64,000 nt of DNA from Enoplolaimus lenunculus (Eukaryota; Nematoda; Enoplea; Enoplida; Thoracostomopsidae): contig JASANG010001218.1 in NCBI GenBank assembly GCA_030248215.1, forward strand, positions 1 to 64,000, read 5' to 3'. Positions 43,910 to 55,152 of this stretch are shown in pieces. The notes below the pieces were generated by a model. It did no database searches and was not told the DNA's origin. It worked only from the letters and a program-made list of their open reading frames with translations. Made by a program: the position numbers and the translations under genes. The number at the start of each line of letters is the position of its first letter. Within the stretch, counting starts at the first letter, position 1.

Positions 43910-44350
43910 ATTGCAAATCAACGGTTCTAAGTTGAAATAGTTTAAACCAAACTTTAGCTGTCAAAAAATGTTGAACTAATTTTGAATCAAAAGATTGCAT
44001 GCGAAAAGGTCATTAAACTTTGACGTAAACAACATCGTTTGTTCATGGATTCGGAATAATGGATCGTCGAACGGCCAGGGGGACGTCTGCCAAATCCATG
44101 AACCAGGAAACGTTTTGTGCTCTTAAATTAATTTAATAATAAGCTTACGTCTAAAATCTCGGCCGCTTTCTAAAATTACTTTAATTCTTCATGGCACAAA
44201 TCCGTTCAAATTAAAAAATTGTTACTTCACACATAGTAAACTAGAAACACTAAAGTAGTCTGCGAAACTACCAAGAAGTTAATTTAAATAGAAATATATA
44301 TAGAGCTTCAAATGAAAATTTGCATATATATTAACAAAATATAGTAATAT
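43910..44350. other. unannotated AT-rich stretch
   Basis: A block AATCCATGAACCAGGAAACG at 44093 recurs at 52375 as AATCCATGAACCAACAAACG, so part is repeated. No gene seen. Confidence 0.35.
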
Positions 44351-44352
44351 AA

Positions 44353-44425
44353 TACTCAGCTCGAAGCTCGAACCCATGAAGTTTGGTTCAACAGTCCAAC
44401 TATCAAACCACTGAGCTATACACAC
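44353..44425 (-). tRNA. degenerate tRNA-like sequence, anticodon GTT (Asn)
   Basis: The minus strand carries a perfect A box (TAGCTCAGTGG) and a B box (GGTTCGAGCT) at normal tRNA spacing, 73 nt overall. The loop CTGTTGA has T33 and anticodon GTT, on a stem TTGGA/ACCAA with four of five pairs. The D stem, T stem and acceptor stem pair poorly, and a family C element starts next to the 5' end at 44427. It is therefore a tRNA pseudogene or tRNA-derived repeat, not a working gene. Confidence 0.45.
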
Positions 44426-44426
44426 A

Positions 44427-44835
44427 CACTGTAAATTCCAGTGAGTTGATTTCAACTCAGACCGAGTTGAATCACTCAGTCTGAGTTAGGACTATCAAAA
44501 CTCATAATTCTGCGTTGATATAACTCATTCTGATTTTAATTAGTCAACTTTCCCGGAATCAAATCCCAACTCAGAGTGAGAATCAACTCAACTCAAAGTG
44601 AGTTGAAGTTTGTTGTTATTAACTCAGAAGTAACTAACTTTCCATCTGAGTTATTTAACTCACTTTGAGTTGAGTTGATTCTCGTCCTGAGTTGAGATTT
44701 AATTCCGAGAAAGTTGATTAATTAAAATCAGAATGAGTTTATATCAACTCAGAATTATGAGTTCTGATTGTCCAAACTCAGACTGAGTGATTAAACTCAG
44801 TTTGAGTGGAAATCAACTCATTGGAATTTACAGTG
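44427..44835. mobile_element. family C element, longest copy, fully palindromic
   Basis: CACTGTAAATTCCAGTGAGT to GGAATTTACAGTG, 409 bp, with GAGTT / AACTC arms mirrored about 44630. Other copies look like internally deleted derivatives of this form. Confidence 0.92.
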
Positions 44836-45159
44836 CGGCGGAAGCGCCCTACAAACCCTACAAATTTGGGGCACATCTTAGTAAACTAAAAATTTCTCAC
44901 GGACCACGAAGTAGTGCTGTGGATCATGTTATTGACTATCCTAACGCCGTCCGTGTTCGCTGTATTAGAGAAATTTTAAGGTAAATTCTAAATGATTGAA
45001 ACAAATCTGTCTAAACTCTGAAGTCCTAATTATGGAATTATTCTATGAATAAAAGGCGCGCGCAGGAAATAATATTATTTCTCAGTTTTTTGAAATGAAA
45101 CATAAATTATTCGTAGTCTTGGTAACGAATCGATTGTATGTATCTATGTATGTATATAT

Positions 45160-45480
45160 CAGGATTCAAGCGCAATTCCTTCAAAACTTCAATTTCTGTT
45201 CCTGTTCCTCTTACGGTTTCAATGCAAATTATGCCTAAACAATTGTTATTTCAACATGAGTGTTTTTCCAATTATACTTCCATTTTGTTAATAAACTGTT
45301 TCTGTCGTGTTTTCGCAAAACTTGAAGATTAAATGGCTGAAAATTCGCTTAAGTCATTTTTTGGTATGCTGGTTCCGGCATCTTTCAATGCAGGAATAGG
45401 AACAGGAACAGGAATTGAATTTTTGCAAGAATTCCGGCCGGAACAGGAATTCCGGTTGAACTCTCATATAAGAGCAAAAA
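45160..45480. repeat. family L repeats
   Basis: 45165-45215 (AATTTCTGTTCCTGTTCC) and 45360-45470 (GGAACAGGAACAGGAATTG) are inverted copies around a 150-bp AT-rich centre, so this could be one L element with terminal inverted repeats. Confidence 0.55.
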
Positions 45481-45770
45481 CCACAAATAATACCTCGAAA
45501 AGTGAACGTCAACTTGAAGCTAAGCATATGACAGTATGATTGAGTTACAATTGAACGCAAGTTTTCTGTATGATAATTTAAAGAATGAAAGCAAATAAAC
45601 GAAATTCAATACCTTGTTTGGTATTTTTGGCTTGTGAACAAGTTTTTTGTCAACCAGTAAATCAACTGTAGATTTTGATAAAAAATTAACTGAACAACGT
45701 GGGCTAAATTTGGTAAAAAATATAAAGAAATTTGCTTGGAATCGCGTGAACAATAGTTTACTCAAATTTT

Positions 45771-45965
45771 GGCCAAAGCAAAGAACAGGGACAGAACAGT
45801 ATTATAAGCATATTTCTAAGCCTAAGCCTAAGCCTAAGCGTAACAATGAACATATCCCCAGGACTAAGCCTAAGCCTAAACCATGCAAAAAATTAGTCTA
45901 CAGCTTAAGCTTACTCTTTTCTAGTCTCACAGAAAAACGTTCCGCCTTTGATCTTTACATGGGCC
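45771..45965 (-). mobile_element. family A MITE
   Basis: GGCCAAAGCAAAGAACAGGG to GATCTTTACATGGGCC. AAATTTT lies at both edges (7 bp, one base offset). Confidence 0.88.
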
Positions 45966-46124
45966 TAAATTTTCATATAAATTCTGTAAGATACCACAAT
46001 TATTATTTGTATGATTTGTCTTTGAAAGTGGCATCATGAGAGGGACAATCGTAACCAGAAGGAACCAGGCGAGTTAGTCATTATTGAAGAAGCCTGATTC
46101 CCATGAAATTTTGTTGCCCTGCTT

Positions 46125-46292
46125 GAACCAAGTCCGTAGCCAGCTGACCTTGCTATAATGCGAGATAGCAATTTTTCAGGAGGGGCATACAAGGGTTTTC
46201 AATGACTCACAAACATGGTTGAAAGTTTTCTAGAGGGGGAACACAGGGGGGTGAGCCCACCTGGGGCCCCTCTGGCTATTGGTCCGGCTGAT
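46125..46292. repeat. family E element
   Basis: GTCCGTAGCCAGCTGACCTT, TTTTTCAGGAGGGGCATACA, ACATGGTTGAAAGTTTTCTA and CTGGCTATTGGTCCGGC: a nearly full E element of about 165 bp. Confidence 0.65.
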
Positions 46293-46399
46293 AGACATAC
46301 GAAATCCCCGGTTATAAGATAAAATTCAGTGCCGGATGCCAGTGCAATGCATTGCACCCTGGCCTTACCCCCTACCTTAGCACAGATCCAAACCATGGT

Positions 46400-46465
46400 A
46401 CTGTACTAAGGTTTAGCAGTAAAAATGGCGTTTGGCTTCTCGATCGCTTCGCTCATGAGTTTTTA
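46400..46465. repeat. family K fragment
   Basis: GGTTTAGCAGTAAAAATGGCG followed by TTTGGCTTCTCGATCGC. Confidence 0.5.
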
Positions 46466-47630
46466 CACAGAACTGTTGTACTTATTTCATGTGTGTGGTC
46501 CATCCATTAAACATATGTCCAGCCGTGTGCCGTCACCGGTAATGATTAATTTCCGCATGTCTCATGTAAAAAATTTCAATCCCCCCAACATATTGAAAGC
46601 TGGCTATACGGGTCGGTGCGAACCATATTGGTTTTACACCCCCATAAACTAAAACTATTCAACTTAGACAATTTTACTAATGGCAACTAGATCGAGTGTC
46701 CGCAAATATTTTGTGACACCCGAACCGTTCATACTGGTATTGTTTTACTTTGATTCAACCTGAATAGTTGAGTTCAACGAAGGTTTCAACTGGGGAGGGG
46801 CAGTGATGGATCCAGAAATTTCCGAGGGGGAACGTCTATGCTTTGAAACACAATTTTTACTGTATGCTATATGTGCCAATTTTGTGATGGCGAAAATTGT
46901 ACGGTAGGCGGGGACCTATCACCATTGTGCCACAAATTTTTTTGACAGGGGTGTACGACTCCTGACTCCAATCCGCTAGTGCCGGGGGGCAGGGTGTTTT
47001 GATACTTTGTCAGTTTGTAAGCTTTACTGTGTTTATTCGTTGCCCCAATTTAGTAGGCGGATGTACATGTCTTTATATAGTTGGTCTACCGACATCACGT
47101 CGTTGAACAGTGTCCTAAGCCTAGGCCTGAGCGTAAACATATAATGATGGTTGACGAATTTCGAAATTTTTTAACTATACTGGGTCAATTTACCTCCCAC
47201 GCGTGGTACAGGCGTTTTAGTGATCCCATCTGCCAATAGAAATGTGGGCCCACGTTGAAATCCGGGTATAAACTCATTCTTTACCCTTAGACTTAGGCTA
47301 ATTCTTACAAATATGCTTATACTGCTGTTCCGCCCCTGTTCTATACATTGGACGATATGCGGTATATATAGAATGGAAAATTAGCTGACCATGAAACACT
47401 AATTAAATTTTCTAATCAAAACCAGATTTGGCTCTCATTCCAAATATAAAGACTTATTTTCTGGCTTACAATGAAACGACTGGCGAATGTAAAATTAACT
47501 CAACCCACAAAGCTGAATGAGACCCTGGTACACACAAAACATAATATTGATTGTGCGTATAAGTAAATGTCTACATAGCAAATCCATTTTTTGCTATAGC
47601 GCAACTAAAAAGTATTCCTGTCAATTGACC
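46465..47630. other. unannotated with repeat remnants
   Basis: 46800-46990 is V-type (GATGGATCCAGAAATTTCCG, GACCTATCACCATTGTG). 47280-47352 is a family A 3' half ending CTGTTCTATACATTGG. No gene recognised. Confidence 0.4.
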
Positions 47631-47638
47631 AATTAGTT

Positions 47639-47865
47639 GACCCATGTTACTTTAAGGAGCGTCCATGTTTGTGGTGAGTCTATAAAAGAGCAGAATTATG
47701 GATTCTATATTACATTTTTTGTTTAGACTTAGGCTTAGGCTTAGGCTTAGAAATGCGTTTTTGCAACGTTTAGGCTTAGGCTTAGAAATGCGTTTTTGCA
47801 ACGCTTAGACTTACGCTTAGGAATACACTTAATCTACTGTTACGCCACTTAACGTAACATTGGCC
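47639..47865 (+). mobile_element. family B MITE
   Basis: GACCCATGTTACTTTAAGGA to CTTAACGTAACATTGGCC. The flanks AATTAGTT and AATTATTT match at 7 of 8. Confidence 0.9.
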
Positions 47866-47943
47866 AATTATTTTAGAGAAAATATTGAAATTAAGTTAAA
47901 AATGACTGCAATAAACGATATCACGACAGCTCGTCGAGCGATA

Positions 47944-48177
47944 CACTGTAAATTCCAATGAGAGTTGATTAATCAATTGAACTAACGAGTTGGTTATATC
48001 AGTAAACATTAACTCAATGTGAGTTGAGTTGGTTCTCACTCTGAGTTCAGGTGACACTGTGTGAGTTGAACTCAGAATGAGCTAAATCGAATCAAAATTT
48101 GGAGTTCTGATATTCATAACTCTGATTGATTGATATACTCATTCTGAGTTAAAATCAACTGAATGAAATTTACAGCG
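47944..48177. mobile_element. family C MITE
   Basis: CACTGTAAATTCCAATGAGA to GAAATTTACAGCG with TA on both sides. Confidence 0.88.
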
Positions 48178-48261
48178 TAAGAATGTGACTGAAATGTGCA
48201 AAAGCAATGCGATGCGTTTGTTTTACTTGTCAATTGAAACAGCCAAAATCGCAATAGGTTA

Positions 48262-48600
48262 CACTGTAAACTGAAATGAATTGATTAATCACCTCAACTA
48301 GTGAGTTAGTTGCTGTGAATTAATATTATTAATCATTAACTCAATATGAGTTGATTTGATTCTCACTCTGAGTTGAGTTGATTTTGGCTGAGTTCCTTAA
48401 TTAACGTAGAATGAGTTGAATTGAATCAGAACGCTTGTTGATTTGATTCTCACTCTGAGTTGAGTTGATTTTGGCTGAGTTACTTAATTAACGTAGAATG
48501 AGTTGAATTGAATCAGAACGCAGAGTTCTGATAGTCCTAACTCAGACTGAGTGGATTCAACTCATTCTGAGTTAAAATCAACTCAATGAAATTTACAGTG
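48262..48600. mobile_element. family C MITE with 79-bp internal tandem duplication
   Basis: CACTGTAAACTGAAATGAAT to GAAATTTACAGTG with TA flanks. GATTTGATTCTCACTCTGAG to GAATTGAATCAGAACG occurs twice in a row (48353 and 48432) with a single-base difference. Confidence 0.92.
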
Positions 48601-48963
48601 TAGGATATGAAACAACATTACAAGAGTTAGTCTAACCAAGCATTCTTCCTATACATTTCAGAACACAAATTGTATATTTTCAATATACCAATAATTGGTA
48701 TGAAAGACCTTTCTAATTAAAATAGCATATATACTAAGTTTCCAGCTTCTATCTTTGTTTAATTAAGTTAAAATTAATAACAGACGGCATAAAATTTTAA
48801 AATTAGCAATTATCGGTTGATTTTCAAAATAATTTGAGTAAATATTAATAAAATATTCTGATCAGACACGTCGTAAGTTGTAATGTTTTGGTTTAAAATA
48901 TATGAATTTCAACGCTGTATAATTGTTTTAATTTTTGACTTTAGAAATAAAAAACTAAAACCT

Positions 48964-49180
48964 CACAGTAAATTGGAGTGAGTTGATTTTAACTTGGAAT
49001 GAGTTGAAAACTCAGTTTGAAGGAACATCGAAACGCAGGAGACCTGGGGTGATTCAAGTCATTGTGAGTTAATTAACTCACCTTGAATGAACTCAAAGTG
49101 AGAGTTATTAATATAAACTGTTATAACTCGGTAATAATTTACTCGATATTTCAGTTGATAAATCAATTTGATTAATCAGC
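48964..49180. mobile_element. family C remnant
   Basis: CACAGTAAATTGGAGTGAGT opens it; GAGTTAATTAACTCACC is inside. The right end has decayed. Confidence 0.6.
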
Positions 49181-49239
49181 TGCAACAAATATTGGTTCAA
49201 CAGTATCCACGGTGCAACTTATGGTAACGCGATCCTTTT

Positions 49240-49443
49240 TGACTAAAGGGTAGCGCTGGTGCCGTACGGCGCCGTCCGTCACCATACGTTATCGTACCTG
49301 AGTTAGTTGGTTACGATGCCGCACGGTGACGGACAGCGCCACACCGGTGACGGACGGTCACGGACGGCGCCCTACGGGTGACGAACAGCGCCAAACGGTA
49401 CCGTTCGGGTGACGGACGTCAACAAAAGTATAGCACAACCCAA
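49240..49443. mobile_element. family I element
   Basis: GGGTAGCGCTGGTGCCGTAC to AAAAGTATAGCACAACCC. The right half holds several GGTGACGGACGG units, an early form of the 21-bp array at 55.2 kb. Confidence 0.65.
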
Positions 49444-49444
49444 A

Positions 49445-49860
49445 TATGCTTTTCGGTGGTTATATCTCAGGTAAAAAATTGTATCGCCATCTGCACTCGC
49501 TCGTCAAAATTTCCATGAGGTCATACCCCTTTCAAAACGAAATTCTGGTTGCGCTTCAAGTGTAGCACCACCTTTACAATATTCAGCTGCACCTTCGGTC
49601 TAACAGCCAAAAAAATGCACGTCCTCCGGCGGCAACATCAAAGCGTCGGTAAAAAAACTCGTTTTCAAAAGTGATAAAAACTGTTTTTTTTTAATTTAAA
49701 AATTAAATTTTAAATTTTAAACTTTTCAAAAACTTGCAACTCTTAAATTGTTCTCTAAAATTTGCTAAAAACCATTGTTAAAAAATCTTCTTAGGCCATA
49801 AAACACGCCGACGTTTGTGAGTTCATTGATTACTCTAAATAAGACATGTACAGTTAGTAA
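49445..49860. other. unannotated stretch
   Basis: No element ends or coding signal recognised. Confidence 0.35.
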
Positions 49861-49865
49861 AATGA

Positions 49866-50172
49866 TTTAAGCCGCATTCACACACGAGGAAGGTTTTGCA
49901 GCCAAAACTCGCAGCTGTGATTTGCACGAAATATTTGCAGCTTCAAGTATTTTCAAAGGAACATTACGATTGACCAACCAAACTGCACGTGCAAAAAATT
50001 CAAGTGACCTACAACTGCATTCACAGGTACGAATTAAATTAAATAGCATAAATTCCAGTGAATAATTTGCAGCTGCAAAAACTTCAAAGCTGTTTAGTAA
50101 CCAAACTTGCGTATGGAAGTTGCACGTGTAAGCTTTTGCTGCAATTACTTGCACGTGTGAAAAGGGCTTTCG
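49866..50172. mobile_element. family G element
   Basis: TTTAA then GCCGCATTCACACACGAGG at the left, CTTGCACGTGTGAAAAGGGC at the right. Internal AACCAAACTGCACGTGCAAAA. Non-coding although open on the minus strand for 118 codons. Confidence 0.8.
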
Positions 50173-50469
50173 AGAGGTAAAAATGTTCGAAACATAGAAT
50201 TCTTTTGATGCTGTTGAAAACATTTTAAGCTAGGAATTTAGAAGATGTCTGTAAATAGAGCGGAACATTAAGGTCCCCAGTAATTCTGGCCATAAAACTG
50301 TGTTGTTGTCAGTAATATGCGATTGAATAAGGGATGGTCTATGTTACCAAAATGGGTTAGCTAATAAATTTAGAAACTGATGTATGCTAATGTGATTGTG
50401 AACATTAAACTGTTTTAGTTTAAGGCTGTGTCGGTAGAAAAGCGTAGCTAGGATTTTAATTCGATAGCA

Positions 50470-50672
50470 GACCCATGTTTACATTTAGGGCCGTCCCGGT
50501 TTGTGATGGGTCTGTAAGAGAATAGGCTTGCTTACATTCTTGGCTACTTTTTTTGCTTAGGCTTAGGCTTATGCTTAGGCTTAGGAAAACGGTTTTGCAA
50601 CGTTTAGGATTTGGCTTTTACGCTTAGGGATACGCTTAATCTACCGTTACGGCCCTAAAAGTAACATTGGCT
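50470..50672 (+). mobile_element. family B MITE, TTTTAGGGCCGT subfamily
   Basis: GACCCATGTTTACATTTAGG to CTAAAAGTAACATTGGC with TTAGGC blocks and GTTTTGCAACGTTTAGG. Confidence 0.8.
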
Positions 50673-50948
50673 GAGAGAATATAAGTTTCTGTAAAAAAAT
50701 TGTTAAAAGTGCATTTTCTAGTTTCCAGCAATTTTTAGTGAGACAATATATTCTCTCTATCCATCCACTTTCATACACCCTATGTATCGCATCTTATTCA
50801 CCAATGGATACGTGAGGGTGACAGGGGATTCGGGTCCCCACTCATGTATAGAACGTGTTCCATACCCAGGTATCCGCTTAAAAGGCAGCGACTAGGCTTT
50901 GGCTTAGGAATCACCTCATTCTTACACTTAGGCTTAGGCTTATGCTTA

Positions 50949-51197
50949 CACTGTAAACTCCGATGACTTGATTAATCAACTCAGAAAAGCAATTAGTTAT
51001 TTCTTGTGATTTCTGAGCTAATAACAGTAGACATAAACTCTCTCGGAGCTGAGTTTCGGGTGAGTTGACTAATTAACTCAGGATGAGTTAATACATTTCC
51101 GAATTGTGAGTTCTGAAAGACCTAATTCAGAGCTCAGACTTCTCTGAGTGGATTCAACTCATTCTGAGTTCAAATGAAATCGCTGGAATTTACAGTG
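50949..51197. mobile_element. family C MITE inserted beside an A remnant
   Basis: CACTGTAAACTCCGATGACT to GGAATTTACAGTG, TA on both sides. The bases before it (GGCTTAGGCTTATGCTTA) belong to a TTAGGC-bearing remnant. Confidence 0.88.
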
Positions 51198-51461
51198 TAG
51201 TATTTAGGGACACGTTCGAAAGGAATATGCATTTTTGAGCAAAGACACGAAATAAAACGCCTTTGACTCATCTTAGATACAGTCGAGCTGAGTTCAGTGG
51301 TGTTAATTTTAAGACTGCAGGAACAACGGTTAATGTGTTATGGTCCATTGAAATTGACTGTTTATCATGTATTGTGTATGGTTTTAACCATAAAAGGTAA
51401 AGTCGGACAGATTCAGTGCGTCAACATCTATAAAATACCATAGCTTGTTTATTAAATTCTT

Positions 51462-51713
51462 CTAAATTCCAGTGAGTTGATTTTAACACAGAATGAGTTG
51501 CATCCACTCAGAAGTCTGAACTTTGAATTTTATGTCTTTCAGAACTCACAAATTCTTAATTGATTAAACTGATTCTGAGTTAATTCATCAGCTAACCCGG
51601 AATTAAATCAACTCGCAGTGAACTTAATATTTGCTGTTATTAACTCAGAAATAACCTGATACAACTATTAATTCTCTCTGATTTGATTAATGAACTCATT
51701 GGAATTTACAGTG
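51462..51713. mobile_element. family C MITE
   Basis: TAAATTCCAGTGAGTTGATT to GGAATTTACAGTG. The left CACTG has been lost. Confidence 0.8.
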
Positions 51714-51797
51714 TACGAGATCCTTATTCCTGGTTTTTTGTGTGTCCTTACAAATACAGTGGAAGAGGTTTCAAGCCAAAATGCAATGACACATCAA

Positions 51798-52045
51798 CAC
51801 TGTAAATTTCAGCGAGTTGATTTTAACTCATAATGAGTTGTATCACTCAATCTGAGTTAGGACTATCAAAACTCAGAATTTTGACTTGATTCAATTCATT
51901 CTGAGTTAAGTAATCAATTCACCCAGGGTCAACTCAGCTCAGAGTGACAATTAACTCAACTGGAAGTGAGTTAATGTTTACTGATATTAATTCAGAAATA
52001 GCCAACTCGCTAGCTGAATTGATTAACTCATTGTAATTTACAGTG
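51798..52045. mobile_element. family C MITE
   Basis: CACTGTAAATTTCAGCGAGT to TGTAATTTACAGTG. Followed within 20 bp by a lone left end of the ATATCATG palindromic family. Confidence 0.88.
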
Positions 52046-52099
52046 AAAACGTTCATGCAAATTCCACAATATCATGCGTACACCAGGTGAATTGCGTCA

Positions 52100-52625
52100 T
52101 TAATTTGACGGCAAAAAGCCAAAACATTTTTTTCTGTTGGTAAACAAAAAAGTTCACTGCATTAAGCCTACACAGCCAAAATTATAGATAATTCACACAC
52201 GGGTTATTAATTAAGTTGAGGTAGCTGTGATAGTTTGAAAAAATTCGAAAACTGTTTTTGACCGCAATTTAAGGGGCCACATTGGTTGACTCTGACTCAC
52301 AAAATTCCAACAATAGTTGTAGATTTTGAAACCAAAGGAGTGTTGCCTGGGGGACGGTTTGAGCGGTGTAGACCCCTCAATCCATGAACCAACAAACGTT
52401 TTACGTTTGCGAGAAAGATATTTGATCCTAAAATTACGGATTTGCAAATTGTTCAAAACACAAACTTTGCTGTAATTCCTGGAAGCCGTGGCCCGTTCCA
52501 ATTGAAAATTCTGGTCACGTGCCTGTGGAAACGTTGACCGGTGCGTATTGCTAATTGGTCAAAAGTTTGCAAACAACTTCCGTCCTCTGCAGCAATTATT
52601 CAAGGTATCATTGAATATTGCAATT
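52100..52625. other. unannotated stretch with a 96-codon minus ORF
   Basis: 52501-52211 is open on the minus strand but shares repeated DNA with 44.09 kb (AATCCATGAACCA) and has no recognisable domain. No gene call. Confidence 0.3.
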
Positions 52626-52628
52626 TTC

Positions 52629-53050
52629 GGCTCATGTAAAGATCAGAGGTGGCACGTATTTCTGTGGGACGGGCAATAGAGTAGGCTTAAAGTTTTAGAC
52701 TAGTTTATTGCTTAAGGTTTGCTTTATCTATACGTTTAACTCCTTTTCGCATAGAGTTGCTTATAGGCAACTCAGCGCAGTGAATACACGGTAAATAATA
52801 TATATCGCACACTGTTCAACAAGTGCAACACGTATACATAGTACTAAATCACCACAAGACGTGAGAGCCCCATCGGGCTCGAGCGTCAAGCTCCTATAGC
52901 TGAATGGTGATGGTAAACGCCTCCCACTCCAGTAGGTCTCAGGGGAAATAGAAAACATTCATGTGATAAAGAGTTAAGATCATTCTTACGCTTAGGCTTA
53001 GGCTTAGCAATATGTTTATACTACGGTTACGGCCCCGTTCTATACATTGG
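52629..53050 (+). mobile_element. family A MITE split by element X
   Basis: GGCTCATGTAAAGATCAGAG to CGTTCTATACATTGGTT, flanks CAATTTTC and CGATTTTC (7 of 8). About 240 bp in the middle do not belong to A. Confidence 0.85.
52739..52979. mobile_element. element X with TTAACTC ends, nested in A
   Basis: TTTAACTCCTTTTCGCATAG at the left and ATGTGATAAAGAGTTAA at the right are inverted. It contains AAATCACCACAAGACGTGAG, which also occurs in both palindrome arms (1000-1030 and 4528-4556), and a tRNA-like TAGCTGAATGG A box at about 52897. Confidence 0.55.
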
Positions 53051-53051
53051 T

Positions 53052-53800
53052 TCGATTTTCCATTTCTGCATCAATAAATTTGGTATCGTTCAAATATTAT
53101 TTTAAAACTTAAATCAACCTGCGTATTTTAACAAATACACACAACACAAAAATAAATGCCAAACTTACATATTGATTGTCTTGGTTTTGAAAATCGTAAT
53201 GAATTCAAATGTGATCTCTGAAAATAAATGGTTACAGGTTTGGCTTCGTTTCACAAGCCTGTCCCCACAGCGAAATTAAGTTCAATACGTAAAATCATGC
53301 ATAAAAGCAACTGTCCTATAATTTTACCAAAGAATAATTTTTTAACACCAAATGCCTTCCCTATTTTTACTGCTTCTTGAAAACACCACAGTGTCTGCTA
53401 AGTACGGTTTTCGTTTAACATGAATAATATCCTAAAACCTTAAAGAAGATAAACTTAGACGTAGCGTTCCTATTATCTGTACGTGTATAGTATAAAAAAA
53501 TTACTATATTCCAAGTCCGATGACTAGTTCCAGCATCCACTATGCAGATATGATATACACTGACTTAAGCGCTCAACCCTTTAGTGGGAATAAAAAACTT
53601 TTGAGTGACCTATCAATGTTTGGGATACCATTTTTGAAATTTCTCAATATTTAAATTTGTAAAATATTCTGGTAGATGAGACCGTCCTTAAAGGCCTACG
53701 GATTGCTGTGTTTATTGTTTTTAAAACAAATAACAACAGTGATCTGTAACAGGGGTGGTACCGGAATCCTCATCCGTTTCCGTTATTTTTTACTATCCGT
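53052..53800. other. unannotated AT-rich stretch
   Basis: No gene or complete element recognised. Confidence 0.35.
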
Positions 53801-53802
53801 TT

Positions 53803-53990
53803 GGTCAATTTATAGCAAAGAACCGGAACAGTAGTATAAGCATATTCCTAAGGCTAAGCCTAAGCGTAAGATGAGCCTATTCCTAAGCCTATGCCTAAAC
53901 CTACGCAAAAAAGTTAGTCTTAAGCTTAAACTGACTCTATTACAGCCCAGCCAGAAAACGATCCGGCCCTGTTGTATACGTGTGCCGACC
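53803..53990 (-). mobile_element. family A MITE
   Basis: GGTCAATTTATAGCAAAGAA, CATATTCCTAAGGCTAAGCC and CCTGTTGTATACGTGTGCC. Adjacent TATCCGTTTGG and CGACCGTTTAC flanks suggest a duplicated CCGTTT. Confidence 0.75.
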
Positions 53991-54167
53991 GTTTACACCC
54001 TGCATGTGACCGATACTATCGTAGTCTATAAACTTACGTCAAGTTTATCAAATATTTGAGCAGTTGGTAGCGTTGGTGGCGCAGCGAAATGAATGTTTTT
54101 TGCGCTCATTGAGATCAAATAAAATATTGTAGCTATGTACTTTTGAATTAATAATTCACTGAAATTT

Positions 54168-54408
54168 TGAACCTGTATTCTCAAATGTGTATAACACCTA
54201 TCACCATTTGGTAATAGTACTGGTAACTTTCGAACCAGTGAACGGTGAGATTCAAAAATGAGCACGTTCTTGCGTTTGACTTGGTCTAGTAATTTGATTA
54301 GGTTCATTTTGCCAATTTTTCAGATCCACAACTGCCAGAGTTGTCTAGTTTATAAAATTTATCACTGAACAGGTAAAATAGCTGTTATTCGCATTTGAGA
54401 ATATGGGC
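54168..54408. mobile_element. family F element
   Basis: CCTGTATTCTCAAATGTGTA to GCATTTGAGAATATGGGCC, with ACCATTTGGTAATAG inside. Confidence 0.8.
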
Positions 54409-54409
54409 C

Positions 54410-54955
54410 AAGGATATTAATATATGTCTCGAGATATTTTTGTATACAAAGATTAACATTGTGAACAAATACAGCGGTTCCTGTTTCGTGCTGTCTTGAT
54501 TGCAAACATGAGAAGTTAAGTCTTGAAAGATGGCCACGAGTGTTTGCAGCCCGGCATTTTTGTCGGCCACTTGCTTAATATGATGTTCTGCGCCTCTGTT
54601 TTCTATTTAAACCGGAATCGGTTTATTGGGCTATCCCACGGCATAATTCTGTCTCTGCTACAGGTGCACGCATTGTGATTGGTTACAATCTTAACGTCAT
54701 ACTCAAATACGATTAGCTGATGCAAATACTTTTTTCTGATTGGTTAAGTAATCTCGACCAGTTGGCTACGAAAAACAGATTGTTTCGCTTAGCAAAGTAG
54801 AATCAAGCTGGGTTACAACTATCAGGTAACCAATCAAAAAAAGTCGTCACAGTTTTTATCAGACATAATTCCGCCTTGGGCTGACCCAAGTACGTAATTC
54901 CGAATTGGACTAGCCCAGTTCAGAATTGGGCTGATTACGACTTGGGCTGGGACAT
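54410..54955. other. unannotated stretch
   Basis: TTGGGCTG / CAGCCCAA motifs cluster at 54880-54950, a short inverted set. No gene recognised. Confidence 0.35.
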
Positions 54956-54958
54956 ATA

Positions 54959-55138
54959 CACTGTAAATTCCGGTGAGTTGCTTAAATAAACCCAGAGAAC
55001 AAATTAGTCATTTCTTGTTATTTTGGAGTTAATAACAGTAAATAATGATTTAATTCCGGGTGAGTTGATTAACTCATTATGAGTTCAATCATTTCAGAAT
55101 TCTTAGTGACACCTTATTCAGACCTGGAAGTTACAGTG
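54959..55138. mobile_element. family C MITE, short copy
   Basis: CACTGTAAATTCCGGTGAGT to GAAGTTACAGTG with TA on both sides, 180 bp. Confidence 0.85.
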
Positions 55139-55152
55139 TATAAGGTGAATAA

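Noticed and set aside
49867-50223. 118-codon minus ORF
   Set aside because: It coincides with a family G element; the same stretch in other copies is interrupted.
52840-52930. Functional tRNA gene in element X
   Set aside because: A plausible A box (TAGCTGAATGG) is present, but no matching acceptor stem and only a poor B box (GGTCTCAGGGG).
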